Notes: generated from the sequence alone by a model not told the origin. Shown: positions 1 to 7,359, numbered from the stretch's first letter. The stretch: 64,000 nt of DNA from Planococcus maritimus (GCF_001592825.1 NZ_LTZG01000011.1:310001-374000), one strand, 5' to 3'. A program made the numbers and translations.

Positions 1-1
1 T

Positions 2-1090
2 CCGCTCGTGTTCTTGTCGATCGTCCTCGGTACCGCAGGACTTGGCGATCCGGCGAAACTCGGCCGTATCGGCATCAAGACCATTTCGTATTTTTTGGTG
101 ACGACGACCATCGCCATCACGATCGGACTCGGCTTATCCGCACTCGTCCAACCAGGCGCTGCGGGTGATTTCGATATCGGCGCTGCGACGTACAGCCCAG
201 ACGAAGCCCCGTCGATTGCTGATACCTTGCTCAACATCATCCCGAAAAATCCGCTTGAAGCGATGACCGAAGGCAATATGCTTCAAATCATCGTTTTCGC
301 GGTCTTTGTCGGGCTCGCCCTCACCGCTCTTGGCGACAAGACGAAAGGCATTTTAACTCTCGTCGAACAAGGCAATGAAATCATGATGTATTTGGTCGGC
401 ATCGTCATGCGTTTTGCCCCGTACGGCACATTCGGTTTGATTGCCACAGCGATCGGTTCGCAAGGCCTCGCCGCTATCCAGGCGATGGGCTCGTATATGC
501 TCGTCGTCATCGGCGCGCTATTGATCCATGCTGCCTTTACATACGGCGGCACCGTCTACTTCCTGGCGAAGAAAAGCCCGGTGTGGTTTTTCAAAACCTT
601 TATGCCGGCCATGACAGTCGCCTTCAGTACATCCAGTAGCACCGGGACGCTTCCGGTGTCGATGGAAGTCGCGCAGCGTGACTTAAAAATTCCAAAGTCG
701 ATCAGCTCTTTCGTCCAGCCGCTCGGCGCCACCATCAATATGGACGGCACAGCGATCATGCAAGGCGCGGCGACGATGTTCATCGCCCAGGCCTTCATGG
801 TCGACTTGACGATCGGCCAACTATTGACCGTCGTCTTGACCGCGGTTCTTGCCAGTATCGGAACCGCTGGAGTTCCAGGCGTCGGCTTGATCATGCTCGC
901 CATGGTGTTATCAAGTGTCGGACTTCCGGTCGAAGGCATCGGCCTCGTGCTCGGTATCGACCGCTTGCTCGATATGTCCCGCACAGCGATCAATATCTCA
1001 GGTGACGCAGCTTGCGCCTTGATGGTTGCAGAAACCGAGAAAAAGCACGGCTTGGAAACAGAAGAAGCCATGAACCCGCAAGAAGCATAA
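2..1090 (+). CDS. Dicarboxylate/amino acid:cation symporter (DAACS family), 5' end missing
   Basis: This is the C-terminal 360 or so residues of a sodium- or proton-coupled glutamate/C4-dicarboxylate symporter. The reading frame is open to the left edge, so the start lies outside the window; the internal GTG at 8 is not a real start. Family hallmarks are visible: the serine-rich re-entrant loop (FSTSSSTGTLPVSM, about residue 207), the NMDGTA motif of transmembrane helix 7 (about residue 246), the second re-entrant loop with GTAGVPG, and the helix 8 stretch GIDRLLDMSRTAINISGD that binds the substrate carboxylate. The protein is an integral membrane transporter. A strong terminator follows within 15 bases, so this is the last gene of its unit. 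Whether it prefers glutamate, aspartate or C4 acids cannot be read from the sequence. Confidence 0.93.
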   Translation, partial: PLVFLSIVLGTAGLGDPAKLGRIGIKTISYFLVTTTIAITIGLGLSALVQPGAAGDFDIGAATYSPDEAPSIADTLLNIIPKNPLEAMTEGNMLQIIVFAVFVGLALTALGDKTKGILTLVEQGNEIMMYLVGIVMRFAPYGTFGLIATAIGSQGLAAIQAMGSYMLVVIGALLIHAAFTYGGTVYFLAKKSPVWFFKTFMPAMTVAFSTSSSTGTLPVSMEVAQRDLKIPKSISSFVQPLGATINMDGTAIMQGAATMFIAQAFMVDLTIGQLLTVVLTAVLASIGTAGVPGVGLIMLAMVLSSVGLPVEGIGLVLGIDRLLDMSRTAINISGDAACALMVAETEKKHGLETEEAMNPQEA

Positions 1091-1100
1091 AATAGAAGTA

Positions 1101-1130
1101 AGCCTCCCGGCGATGTCGGGAGGCTTTTTC
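1101..1130 (+). terminator. Rho-independent terminator of the symporter
   Basis: Nine-base perfect stem (AGCCTCCCG with CGGGAGGCT, 7-base loop) followed by TTTTC, starting 10 bases after the symporter stop codon. Confidence 0.9.
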
Positions 1131-1149
1131 TTATTAGGTTCACTTTATT

Positions 1150-1590
1150 TCATTCATGCTTCTCCAAGAATTCTTGTAACCACTGGTAATCTACTGGGCC
1201 GTTGGTGATTTCGTATTGATCGTGTTCGTTGAGAAGTATGTTTCTTTCGATCAGCGACGGAATCGTATTGCGTTCATCAGTGTAGACCAAATCAAAACTG
1301 AATTGTTCGTCAGGATATGAAGAACTAAAATCTCTCACGCCAATCTTTTTCACTTTGTACTGCCCTAAGAAATCCGTGAACTCTTGAATTGCAGCCGGAT
1401 TATCGATGGAATGATTAAAATAGACCTCTTCATCTTCTAGTGGGAGTTTTGTGTAAAAAATTTGTTCGACCGCTTCTGCATCTAACACCTCAACCATGTC
1501 TTTTTCGCGGTACTCGTTCCATCTAAAAATCAAGGCAACCAATACTACAATTAAGAGTATTGCCAGTGACGTCTTGTATTTCCTGTTGAT
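1150..1590 (-). CDS. Small membrane-anchored protein of unknown function, probable ATC start
   Basis: I do not recognise a family. From the first conventional start (TTG at 1542) the protein has 130 residues, but the frame stays open upstream and adds a basic N-terminus (INRKYK) and a hydrophobic segment (TSLAILLIVVLVALIF), a normal signal anchor. The ribosome binding site GAGGAG (1598-1603) sits exactly 7 bases before an ATC codon at 1588-1590, and no ATG, GTG or TTG lies in frame between that site and the hydrophobic segment. I therefore give the start as ATC, which would make 146 residues. The remaining domain is acidic, about 110 residues, probably outside the membrane. Alternatives are TTG at 1542 (which removes most of the anchor), or an ATG mutated to ATC. 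The gene is convergent with the symporter. Confidence 0.6.
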   Translation of the reverse strand: MNRKYKTSLAILLIVVLVALIFRWNEYREKDMVEVLDAEAVEQIFYTKLPLEDEEVYFNHSIDNPAAIQEFTDFLGQYKVKKIGVRDFSSSYPDEQFSFDLVYTDERNTIPSLIERNILLNEHDQYEITNGPVDYQWLQEFLEKHE

Positions 1591-1795
1591 ATAACCACTC
1601 CTCTTTATTAAAACAAGGATTACGTCTTTATATGATTATATCTTAACCTTCACTTTTAAACGTATAAACCTTTTCTACATACGAGTTCCAGCTATCTTCC
1701 TCTACACACTAGCTTAGAAGCAAGAAGCGATTCTCCCACTAGCCGACAACTGTCTAGTGAAGTAGATTTACTTAAACAAGCAACATTCAACGAAA

Positions 1796-1902
1796 TCACA
1801 AAGCCGCCTAGCGCCAAGGGTGAAGCGAAGCAGGAAGACAAGTGTTCTTCTTGGCTTACTGCGGAAGCTCAACCCAAAGCCGGGCAGCGACTATTTTACT
1901 GA
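1796..1902. repeat. Stem-loop repeat element, copy 1
   Basis: A 107-base element that recurs 254 bases downstream at 2050-2156 with roughly nine in ten bases identical. It runs from 'tcacaaagccgcc' to 'tactga'. Copy 1 keeps the GGGTGAAGC and GCTCAACCC arms, but its outer GCCGCC pairs with a degraded GGGCAGC and its inner arm reads GCAGGAAG, so its fold is weaker than that of copy 2. Confidence 0.8.
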
Positions 1903-2049
1903 AGCATCGATAAAACCCAACAACGTTTCCACAACCAAACCCTCCCTATCTCATCTACACCCCTTCCAAAAAGCAGGAAGCGATTCCCCCTTCAGTCGAT
2001 GAAAACAATCAAACCACAAACAACCGTCCCAAAATTCATCTTAATGAAT

Positions 2050-2156
2050 TCACAAAGCCGCCGAGCGCCAAGGGTGAAGCGAAGCAGTGAGACAAGTGCT
2101 CTTCTTGGCTTACTGCGGGAGCTCAACCCAAAGCCAGGCGGCGAATAGTAAGATGA
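2050..2156. repeat. Stem-loop repeat element, copy 2
   Basis: Second copy of the 107-base element. Nested complementary arms can be read: GCCGCC (2057-2062) with GGCGGC (2137-2142); GGGTGAAGC with GCTCAACCC allowing two mismatches; and GCAGTGAG with CTTACTGC allowing one G-U pair. The whole 86-base core can thus fold as one long hairpin, in DNA or in RNA. Function is unknown; it could be a dispersed palindromic repeat or a structured RNA. Confidence 0.8.
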
Positions 2157-2262
2157 ACTCATAAATTGTGCCGGAATACGATCTCCCCACTATCCTTATC
2201 TACACACCACCGAAAAAGCAGCGGGAGCGAATACCCAAGCGATAAAATATCACGTCGTCTTC

Positions 2263-2340
2263 ATTCCACAAATAAACCTCTTGATTCCACAAACAAATCC
2301 CTCAATATCACAAACAAACCCCTCCATTCCACAAAAAAAC
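2263..2340. repeat. Four 21-base tandem repeats
   Basis: Units begin at 2263, 2284, 2305 and 2326 with a strict 21-base period; the consensus begins 'attccacaaacaaa' and ends in a C-rich 'ccctc' stretch. The last unit runs into the terminator of the DUF4385 gene. No known function. Confidence 0.85.
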
Positions 2341-2360
2341 TGCACCCCTTGGATGCAGCT
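2333..2360 (-). terminator. Terminator of the DUF4385 gene
   Basis: On the minus strand CTGCA and TGCAG enclose a 9-base loop and are followed by seven T residues, directly after the stop codon of the gene at 2361. Confidence 0.8.
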
Positions 2361-2807
2361 TCAACCGTATTTCTTCTGATGCTCTTTTTTTCGTTTCAAA
2401 TAATCCTCATCTTCACGAATCTCGTCCCAGCGCTTCTTGAAAATCGCCGCCGACTCCGCTTTCTCTTCATCAATCTCGCGGTCTTTGATCGAACCGTCTT
2501 CGTTGTATTTGCGGCCGCCTTTGTAATTCGTGTAGCGGCGCGCGCGGGTATAGCCCATCTGGATGAATTTGCGGGCCATGTCCATGCCGACAAAATCGTC
2601 CTTCTTGCGGTATTCCTCGAACAGCTCGGAAATCTTGTCGCACGACTCCTGGGCAATGTCCGGCGTCTTGAAGCGCCAATGCGGCAGGATTTCGCTTTTA
2701 TACGGTTCCACCATCAATACGCCCTGCTCGCCTTTGCCGACACGATACAGTTCGGGGTTCTTCCTCAAGTCCAAATTTTTATAGTCTAAATCGTAATCGA
2801 ATGCCAT
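2361..2807 (-). CDS. DUF4385 family protein
   Basis: A 148-residue soluble protein with no signal peptide. The sequence is characteristic of DUF4385: an N-terminal YDLDYKNLDLRKNPELYRVG segment, the GEQGVLMVEPYKSEILPHWRFK block (residues 25-48), and a conserved FVGMDMARKFIQMGYTRARRY stretch near residue 75-95, followed by a charged Lys/Glu-rich tail. The biochemical role of the family is not established as far as I know. The start is supported by AAAGGAGG nine bases upstream. It is a single-gene unit with its own terminator. Confidence 0.85.
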   Translation of the reverse strand: MAFDYDLDYKNLDLRKNPELYRVGKGEQGVLMVEPYKSEILPHWRFKTPDIAQESCDKISELFEEYRKKDDFVGMDMARKFIQMGYTRARRYTNYKGGRKYNEDGSIKDREIDEEKAESAAIFKKRWDEIREDEDYLKRKKEHQKKYG

Positions 2808-2861
2808 CGTGCACCCTCCTTTTGCAGAGACTATACCCCTTTAGACAACGTGAAAAACGGC

Positions 2862-2890
2862 ATAAAAAAACCGCCTCTAGGGGCGGCGGT
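2862..2890 (-). terminator. Terminator of the hydrolase gene
   Basis: Minus-strand GC-rich hairpin (ACCGCC with GGCGG) followed by seven T residues, immediately after the stop codon at 2894. Confidence 0.8.
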
Positions 2891-2893
2891 ACC

Positions 2894-3559
2894 TTAAGCG
2901 TGAGGAATGTTCTTTTTCGAGAAGGCGTGAATATCGGTGATGATGTCTTTCAACGTATCAATCGATTTCAGTGGATCGCCGACAAAATCCATGCCGTGGT
3001 TCACGTCTTTTAGCACATGCGCGTCCAATTGCTGGTTGGCTTGCAGATCGTCCATTCGCGACCGGTCGTAATAATGGTCTTTATCGCCAATAAAGCTGAG
3101 TGCTGGATTCTGGCATTGCTTCATCGCTTCGAAGACCTCTGTATGCTTGAGCAATGGCGTCAGCCAGACCGTTTTCGCGCCTGAGAATTTCGGACGCTCG
3201 AGTTCATTCGCGAGTGCGATTGTGCCGAGCGACTTCGCCACGAGGAAGAATTTTTCATACAAGCTGCCCTTTAGCACTTGATCGATTACTTGTTTGACGT
3301 CGTGTTTGATGGCTTGTTCGATTTCGCCCATCGTGTAGGTGTCATAAAACGGATGATTGTAATCGTAATTGATGCGCAAGATGTCGTATTCCTGTTCAGC
3401 AAGCAGTCGCTCCGTGTAATGGAATAACGGGCTTTTCGCTGTATAGCCGATACCCGGCAGGAAGATCGCTAGTTTTTTGGTCTGGTCTTGATTAAAGACC
3501 AAGCTATAATGAATCGGCTGGCCCTGGTCGATTTGGATCGTTCGGTTAATCGTTTTCAT
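2894..3559 (-). CDS. Alpha/beta hydrolase-fold protein
   Basis: A 221-residue cytoplasmic protein of the small alpha/beta hydrolase type. An early strand (KKLAIFLPGIGYTAKSP) matches the oxyanion-hole region. The nucleophile elbow reads VAKSLGT, an A-x-S-x-G variant rather than G-x-S-x-G. The acid is probably in IGDKDHYYD and the catalytic histidine in VNHGMDF near residue 190. A GTG three codons upstream was rejected in favour of the ATG at 3557-3559, which has AAAGGAG eight bases before it. The substrate is unknown; possibilities are an esterase or a Xaa-Pro-like fold without peptidase function. Confidence 0.75.
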   Translation of the reverse strand: MKTINRTIQIDQGQPIHYSLVFNQDQTKKLAIFLPGIGYTAKSPLFHYTERLLAEQEYDILRINYDYNHPFYDTYTMGEIEQAIKHDVKQVIDQVLKGSLYEKFFLVAKSLGTIALANELERPKFSGAKTVWLTPLLKHTEVFEAMKQCQNPALSFIGDKDHYYDRSRMDDLQANQQLDAHVLKDVNHGMDFVGDPLKSIDTLKDIITDIHAFSKKNIPHA

Positions 3560-3698
3560 TGGTTCCACTCCTTTCCTAGTATTATAAAGGGTTTTATGTG
3601 AAATGCATGTAAATATTTCAAAGAATTCGAAAACTTCATGCCGGCTCGTTTTTCTATTCTGTTATAATATCCTTAATATGAATAAGGAGGCGGTTGTC

Positions 3699-3953
3699 GT
3701 GTGGAAAGGCATTCGCTGGACAGCGTTTTCGGTGCTTTTGGCCATCAGCGTCTTGTTTGCCGTCAAAGGCGTCCAGGTGTGGCTCATGCGCCATGCCACA
3801 GAACCGGTCGCGATCCAGTTTTATTTCTTTGAAATCGGCGAAGCGGTGCTGCCGGGCAATTTGGTATCTTACGCCGTGGCATTTTTTGTAGCGGCATTCA
3901 TCACGGCAGTCGCCGCCTTTGCCTTTATCGCGAGGCGCTTGTTCGGATTTTAA
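3699..3953 (+). CDS. Small two-helix membrane protein
   Basis: An 84-residue protein of unrecognised family. It has two hydrophobic segments: residues 5-24 (IRWTAFSVLLAISVLFAVKG) and about 50-77 (LVSYAVAFFVAAFITAVAAFAFIA), with a short polar loop and a basic C-terminus. The start is GTG at 3699, chosen because AGGAGG ends eight bases upstream; the longer frame from 3603 has no ribosome binding site and starts before a TATAAT box at 3663-3668. It is followed 23 bases later by the acetyltransferase gene on the same strand, so the two are probably co-transcribed. Confidence 0.65.
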   Translation: MWKGIRWTAFSVLLAISVLFAVKGVQVWLMRHATEPVAIQFYFFEIGEAVLPGNLVSYAVAFFVAAFITAVAAFAFIARRLFGF

Positions 3954-3976
3954 TTTGATCGGGAAAGAGGGATTGG

Positions 3977-4537
3977 ATGCATACAGAAAAAGATAAAATG
4001 CTCGCCGGCGCGCTTTACCGGGCGGATGATCCGGTATTGGTACGCGAGCGCGTCAACGCCAAACGGCTCTTGCGCTTGTTCAATAAATCGATGGAGACTG
4101 ACGGCCAAGAGCGCAAGCGGTTCATGAGCCAATTACTCGGCTCGAGCGGGGATCATTTGTATATCGAGCCGAACTTCCGCTGCGACTACGGCTATAATAT
4201 CCACGTCGGCCACAATTTCTTCGCCAATTTCGATTGCGTGTTCCTCGACGTCTGCGACATTCGCATTGGCGACAATTGCCTGGTGGGCCCTGGCGTCCAC
4301 ATCTATACAGCGACTCATCCGCTCGATATCGAGCAGCGGCTCGCCGGTGTCGAATGCGGCAAGGCGGTGCGCATTGGTGATAATGTATGGATTGGCGGGC
4401 GTGCCGTCATCAATCCGGGCGTCACGATCGGCGACAATGCCGTTATCGCTTCTGGTGCCGTTGTCGTCAAAGACGTGCCGGCGAATACGGTTGTCGGTGG
4501 CAATCCAGCTGTCGTCATCAAGACACTTGAACAGTAA
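3977..4537 (+). CDS. maa: Maltose/galactoside O-acetyltransferase-like enzyme
   Basis: A 186-residue left-handed beta-helix acetyltransferase that moves the acetyl group of acetyl-CoA to sugars (maltose, glucose or galactosides). The N-terminal Mac domain is present ([27 protein letters not shown]). Hexapeptide repeats follow from about residue 60 ([29 protein letters not shown]) with the catalytic-histidine segment [10 protein letters not shown] near residue 112. The C-terminus has the usual [17 protein letters not shown] and VVGGNPA coil. Length and motif order match Maa/LacA/NodL enzymes. GAGGG lies upstream of the ATG. Its exact acceptor cannot be read from the sequence. Confidence 0.88.
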   Translation: MHTEKDKMLAGALYRADDPVLVRERVNAKRLLRLFNKSMETDGQERKRFMSQLLGSSGDHLYIEPNFRCDYGYNIHVGHNFFANFDCVFLDVCDIRIGDNCLVGPGVHIYTATHPLDIEQRLAGVECGKAVRIGDNVWIGGRAVINPGVTIGDNAVIASGAVVVKDVPANTVVGGNPAVVIKTLEQ

Positions 4538-4555
4538 TCGCAAGCCCATAGAAAA

Positions 4556-4591
4556 GGGAAGCAAATCGATTGGATTTGCTTCCCTTTTTTT
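4556..4591. terminator. Bidirectional terminator between maa and ogt
   Basis: Perfect 12-base stem (GGGAAGCAAATC with GATTTGCTTCCC, 5-base loop) with a T run on the plus side and an A run on the other side; it serves both convergent genes. Confidence 0.9.
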
Positions 4592-5085
4592 CATGCTTTC
4601 ATTTGATTGTTTTGTACTGCTTGCTCGTGCTTTAATAGCCATTCTTTGCGGCTCAAGCTACCCGCGTATCCTGTCAATTTGCCGTTCGACCCGATGATTC
4701 GGTGGCACGGGATGATGATGCTGATTTTGTTTTTGCTGTTGGCATTCCCTACTGCACGGACGGATTTCTCGTTGCCCACTGCTACTGCGATGTCGCGGTA
4801 AGAAGCGGTTTTGCCATAAGCAATGCTCGGTAACGCCGCCCATACTTTTTGCTGAAATTCGGTGCCGGACGAAATGCAGGGCACGGTGAACTCCGTGCGC
4901 TGCCCTTTGAAATATTCGTCCAGTTCCTGTAAAGCGGTTTGCAGCACTTGCGGCGTATCCGCTTGCACCATATGCAGCGGCTGTTCCCGCTCGCTGAAGT
5001 AAAGCGACACGATGCCTTGTTCAGTTCCGGTGATTTCGACGACGCCAATCGGCGATGGATAATCCACTTGATGCAATTCAGTCAT
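4591..5085 (-). CDS. ogt: Methylated-DNA--[protein]-cysteine S-methyltransferase
   Basis: A 164-residue suicide repair protein that removes the alkyl group from O6-alkylguanine in DNA and transfers it to its own cysteine. The active-site motif IPCHRIIG is present near residue 125, and the DNA-binding helix region reads SYRDIAVAVGNEKSVRAVGNANSKN with the expected Arg finger. The start is the ATG at 5083-5085, which overlaps the alkA stop as ATGA and has GGAGG upstream; an in-frame start 17 codons earlier would lie inside alkA. It is the last gene of the adaA-alkA-ogt operon. The split arrangement, with regulator and methyltransferase as separate proteins, matches the Bacillus AdaA/AdaB adaptive response. 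Confidence 0.93.
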   Translation of the reverse strand: MTELHQVDYPSPIGVVEITGTEQGIVSLYFSEREQPLHMVQADTPQVLQTALQELDEYFKGQRTEFTVPCISSGTEFQQKVWAALPSIAYGKTASYRDIAVAVGNEKSVRAVGNANSKNKISIIIPCHRIIGSNGKLTGYAGSLSRKEWLLKHEQAVQNNQMKA

Positions 5086-5969
5086 AATAACACCCTCCAT
5101 AAATAAAATGTCGCATACGCTTGCCAGCCTGTCCAAGGTTTCGCCAAGTCTTCAATCTCGGCGACGGTCGGTTTCCGGTCCATTCCTAATTGCTGCTTCA
5201 AAGCATTGTGCAAGCCGACGTCTGTGATCGGAAACGCAGAATTGAAACGCAAGCATTTCATCATGACGTAATGTGCCGACCATGGCCCGACGCCTCTGAT
5301 CCCCACCAATTGTTTTTCCACTTGCTGCTCGGTTTGGCCGATGAGCTCGTCTTTTACCAAGCGGGCTTCTGCCAGTTCCTGCGCAATGTGGATCAGGTAT
5401 TCCGCTTTTCTTCCTGAAAATTGTAAGGCTCTCAATTGCTCTACTTGCAGCGAGGCGATCTTTTCAGCGGAAGGAAACGCCCAATAATCGACGTCACCCA
5501 CTGTGAGCGACGACCCGAAGTTCTCGATCAAGCGCCGTTTCAAGGTATAGGCAAACGTCAAATTGATCTGCTGGCCAATGACTGCCCACGACAAAGCTTC
5601 AAATAAATCGGGCAAGCCCATCACCCTGAGCCCGGCATGTTGCTGGACAACTTCCTGCAGTACCGGGTCACTTGCAGCCATTGCGTAAAACGGCTGCAAA
5701 TCTGTATCCAAATCAAACCAGTCAGCCACATAACGCCCGACTGCCTGCTGTCCTTGTTCCGACGGTGTGTGATGCGGAAAGTCGATCTGCAGCGCGCTTT
5801 CTGAATAGCTCACGTCAAACAAAATAGACTCGTCTCCTACAGCCAGCAGTTTGCTAATGCGCTCATCCTCAATCGTATGAAGCAACTCCTGATCAGAACG
5901 CCCGAGTATCGCCAGGCATTCCGCAAAATTAAAATCTGGCGGCGTGGCCACTTCCAGCCGTCTACTCAT
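5082..5969 (-). CDS. alkA: DNA-3-methyladenine glycosylase II (AlkA type)
   Basis: A 295-residue base-excision glycosylase that removes 3-methyladenine and other alkylated bases. The N-terminal AlkA-specific domain (about 1-105) is followed by the helix-hairpin-helix/GPD domain: GVGPWSAHYVMMKCL near residue 220 is the hairpin and PITDVGLHNALKQQLG contains the catalytic aspartate. The start is ATG at 5967-5969 with AAGGAG upstream; the long in-frame extension upstream lies inside adaA in another frame and is not coding. It overlaps adaA by 8 bases and ogt by 4 (ATGA), so translation of the three genes is probably coupled. Confidence 0.92.
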   Translation of the reverse strand: MSRRLEVATPPDFNFAECLAILGRSDQELLHTIEDERISKLLAVGDESILFDVSYSESALQIDFPHHTPSEQGQQAVGRYVADWFDLDTDLQPFYAMAASDPVLQEVVQQHAGLRVMGLPDLFEALSWAVIGQQINLTFAYTLKRRLIENFGSSLTVGDVDYWAFPSAEKIASLQVEQLRALQFSGRKAEYLIHIAQELAEARLVKDELIGQTEQQVEKQLVGIRGVGPWSAHYVMMKCLRFNSAFPITDVGLHNALKQQLGMDRKPTVAEIEDLAKPWTGWQAYATFYLWRVLL

Positions 5970-6537
5970 GCCGCGGCACTCCTTTCTCTTTCCGGTACTC
6001 GCCTGGGGATTGCTGTTTGTGCTTCCGGAATACTTTATAGAAATGAGACGTACTGTGAAAGCCAGTCTCGAGGCAAATCTCCAAATTCGTTTGATCGGTG
6101 CTCGCCAACAAATGAGCCGCTTTGTCGATACGGACTTTCTCCAAGTAAGAGCGCGGCGTGTCACCTGTCTCCTGTTTGAACAGCCGGTCGACGTACGACG
6201 AGCTCATGCCGACATGCGCGGCTACTTCTTCCAAGCCGATTTTTTGCTGGTAATGGTCTGTTAAAAAACTGATGACTTGCTGGTTGAATTCAACATGAGG
6301 CGAGTGGTCGATTTCTGGTTGGCATCTTTTGCATGCCCGAAATCCACGATGCTCTGCCTCTTCAGTCGAAAAACAAAATTCCACGTTGCGCTTTTTCGGT
6401 TTGCGCGAGCGGCAGGACGGCCGGCAATAGATCTTCGTTGTCTTCACGCAGGTATAAAACAAGCCGTCGTATTTCCGGTCGCAATCAAGGATCTTCTCCC
6501 ACATTTCATCGAACGTGAACTTCGTTTTTGTTTCCAT
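5962..6537 (-). CDS. adaA: Ada-type methylphosphotriester-sensing transcriptional activator
   Basis: A 191-residue regulator of the adaptive response to DNA methylation. The N-terminal Ada zinc domain carries four cysteines at 38, 42, 69 and 72, the same numbering as in E. coli Ada. Cys38 is expected to take the methyl group from a methylphosphotriester and so switch on DNA binding. The C-terminal half (about 85-185) is an AraC-type double helix-turn-helix (IGLEEVAAHVGMSSSYVDRLFK, then NLEICLETGFHSTSHFYKVFRK). There is no methyltransferase domain, which is supplied by ogt downstream. A purine-rich GAGAGGGGG lies before the ATG. It is divergent from bioY. Confidence 0.92.
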   Translation of the reverse strand: METKTKFTFDEMWEKILDCDRKYDGLFYTCVKTTKIYCRPSCRSRKPKKRNVEFCFSTEEAEHRGFRACKRCQPEIDHSPHVEFNQQVISFLTDHYQQKIGLEEVAAHVGMSSSYVDRLFKQETGDTPRSYLEKVRIDKAAHLLASTDQTNLEICLETGFHSTSHFYKVFRKHKQQSPGEYRKEKGVPRHE

Positions 6538-6650
6538 CGCCGCCGCCCCCTCTCTCCTTATTGTATCTCTTTTTATTTTATCATTACACTTTGCCGGATT
6601 CGTCCTCGATTTTGCACTTATGGTCCCCCTCGCTGCCCATCAAAAGCTTA

Positions 6651-6678
6651 TTGACAGCTGCTCTTGCCATACTATACC
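6651..6678 (+). promoter_or_regulatory. Sigma-A-type promoter of bioY
   Basis: TTGACA at 6651-6656 and TATACC at 6673-6678 with a 16-base spacer. The predicted start point falls inside the BirA operator that begins three bases later. Confidence 0.7.
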
Positions 6679-6680
6679 AT

Positions 6681-6713
6681 TGAGTTAACTTATTTTATAA
6701 ATTAGTTAACTCA
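6681..6713 (+). promoter_or_regulatory. BirA (biotin repressor) operator
   Basis: Perfect inverted repeat TGAGTTAAC (6681-6689) and GTTAACTCA (6705-6713) with a 15-base AT-rich spacer. This agrees with BirA operators in Bacillota (GTTAAC half-sites about 15 bases apart). Its position directly after the -10 box and before bioY indicates that biotin-loaded BirA represses the transporter. Confidence 0.88.
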
Positions 6714-6734
6714 AAAGGAGAGGGATTATTTTTT

Positions 6735-7313
6735 ATGACACAGTCCAATGCCAAACTAAGAATGATGATCGTCACCGCTTTGTTCGCAGCCATTATCGGC
6801 ATTCTCGCTCAAGTCACCATCCCGTTGCCGCTTGTGCCGATCACTGGGCAAACTTTGGCGATCGGGCTCGCCGCTACGATTTTAGGGGCCCGTTACGGCA
6901 CCTTGTCGATTTTGGTCTATCTCGCTATCGGCGCTGCCGGAATTCCGGTATTCGCTCAACTATCCGGCGGCTTGGGCAGTTTGTTCGGGCCGACGGGCGG
7001 CTATTTATTCGGCTTTATCCCGACGGCTTTCGTTATTGGCTATTACCTGGAGAAAAGGGGCTTTACGCTTCTGAACGCGGTCATTGCGAACGTCCTTGGC
7101 ATGTTCGTCGCTTTAAGCTTCGGAACCGTCTGGCTCAAATTGTTCGCCGAACTTTCTTGGACTGGTGCTTTTGTTGGCGGATTTGCGCCATTCATCCTCG
7201 TCGGTGTCATCAAAGCGGCGCTCGCTGCCTGGATTGGCATTTCCGTTCGGCAGCGTCTGTCCTCTGCCCGGCTGTTGCCGGCAACTGAAGCAGGAAAACA
7301 TCCCGCATCGTGA
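6735..7313 (+). CDS. bioY: Biotin transporter BioY
   Basis: A 192-residue membrane protein, the substrate-binding S component that captures biotin, alone or with an ECF energy-coupling module. About six hydrophobic helices are visible. The family signature ITIPLPLVPITGQTLAIGLAA occurs near residue 27-47 and GPTGGYLFGFI near residue 86-96. No ecfA or ecfT genes are adjacent, so a shared ECF module elsewhere is likely. A ribosome binding site (AAAGGAGAGGG) lies between the operator and the ATG. Regulation by BirA is supported by the operator. Confidence 0.94.
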   Translation: MTQSNAKLRMMIVTALFAAIIGILAQVTIPLPLVPITGQTLAIGLAATILGARYGTLSILVYLAIGAAGIPVFAQLSGGLGSLFGPTGGYLFGFIPTAFVIGYYLEKRGFTLLNAVIANVLGMFVALSFGTVWLKLFAELSWTGAFVGGFAPFILVGVIKAALAAWIGISVRQRLSSARLLPATEAGKHPAS

Positions 7314-7330
7314 ATTTCAGCTAAGTGATG

Positions 7331-7359
7331 AGACGTGCCTATTTCGGGTGCGTCTTTTT
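7331..7359 (+). terminator. Probable bioY terminator
   Basis: AGACG and CGTCT with inner TGCC/GGGT pairing form a hairpin followed by TTTTTG, 18 bases after bioY. The stem is short. Confidence 0.6.

Larger units (their letters stand above)
1591..2332. other. Gene-poor tract with degenerate repeats
   Basis: I find no credible gene here: short open frames lack ribosome binding sites and have atypical composition. The tract is made of related units of about 250 bases. Each carries a 'ctatc-ttcctctacac' like segment (near 1692, 1946 and 2193), then an 'aagca-gaagcgatt-ccc' like segment, then (in the first two) a 107-base stem-loop element. The tract ends in four 21-base tandem repeats. It is listed so that the gap is accounted for. 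Confidence 0.6.

Noticed and set aside
1820-2002. Open reading frame of 60 codons on the plus strand inside the repeat tract
   Set aside because: It runs through the stem-loop repeat, has no ribosome binding site and an atypical composition.
2166-2789. 207-codon plus-strand frame
   Set aside because: It is antisense to the DUF4385 gene, and its N-terminus is translated 21-base tandem repeat.
5082-6164. 360-codon version of alkA
   Set aside because: Its first 65 codons are out-of-frame adaA sequence; the ATG at 5969 has AAGGAG and the family's N-terminus.
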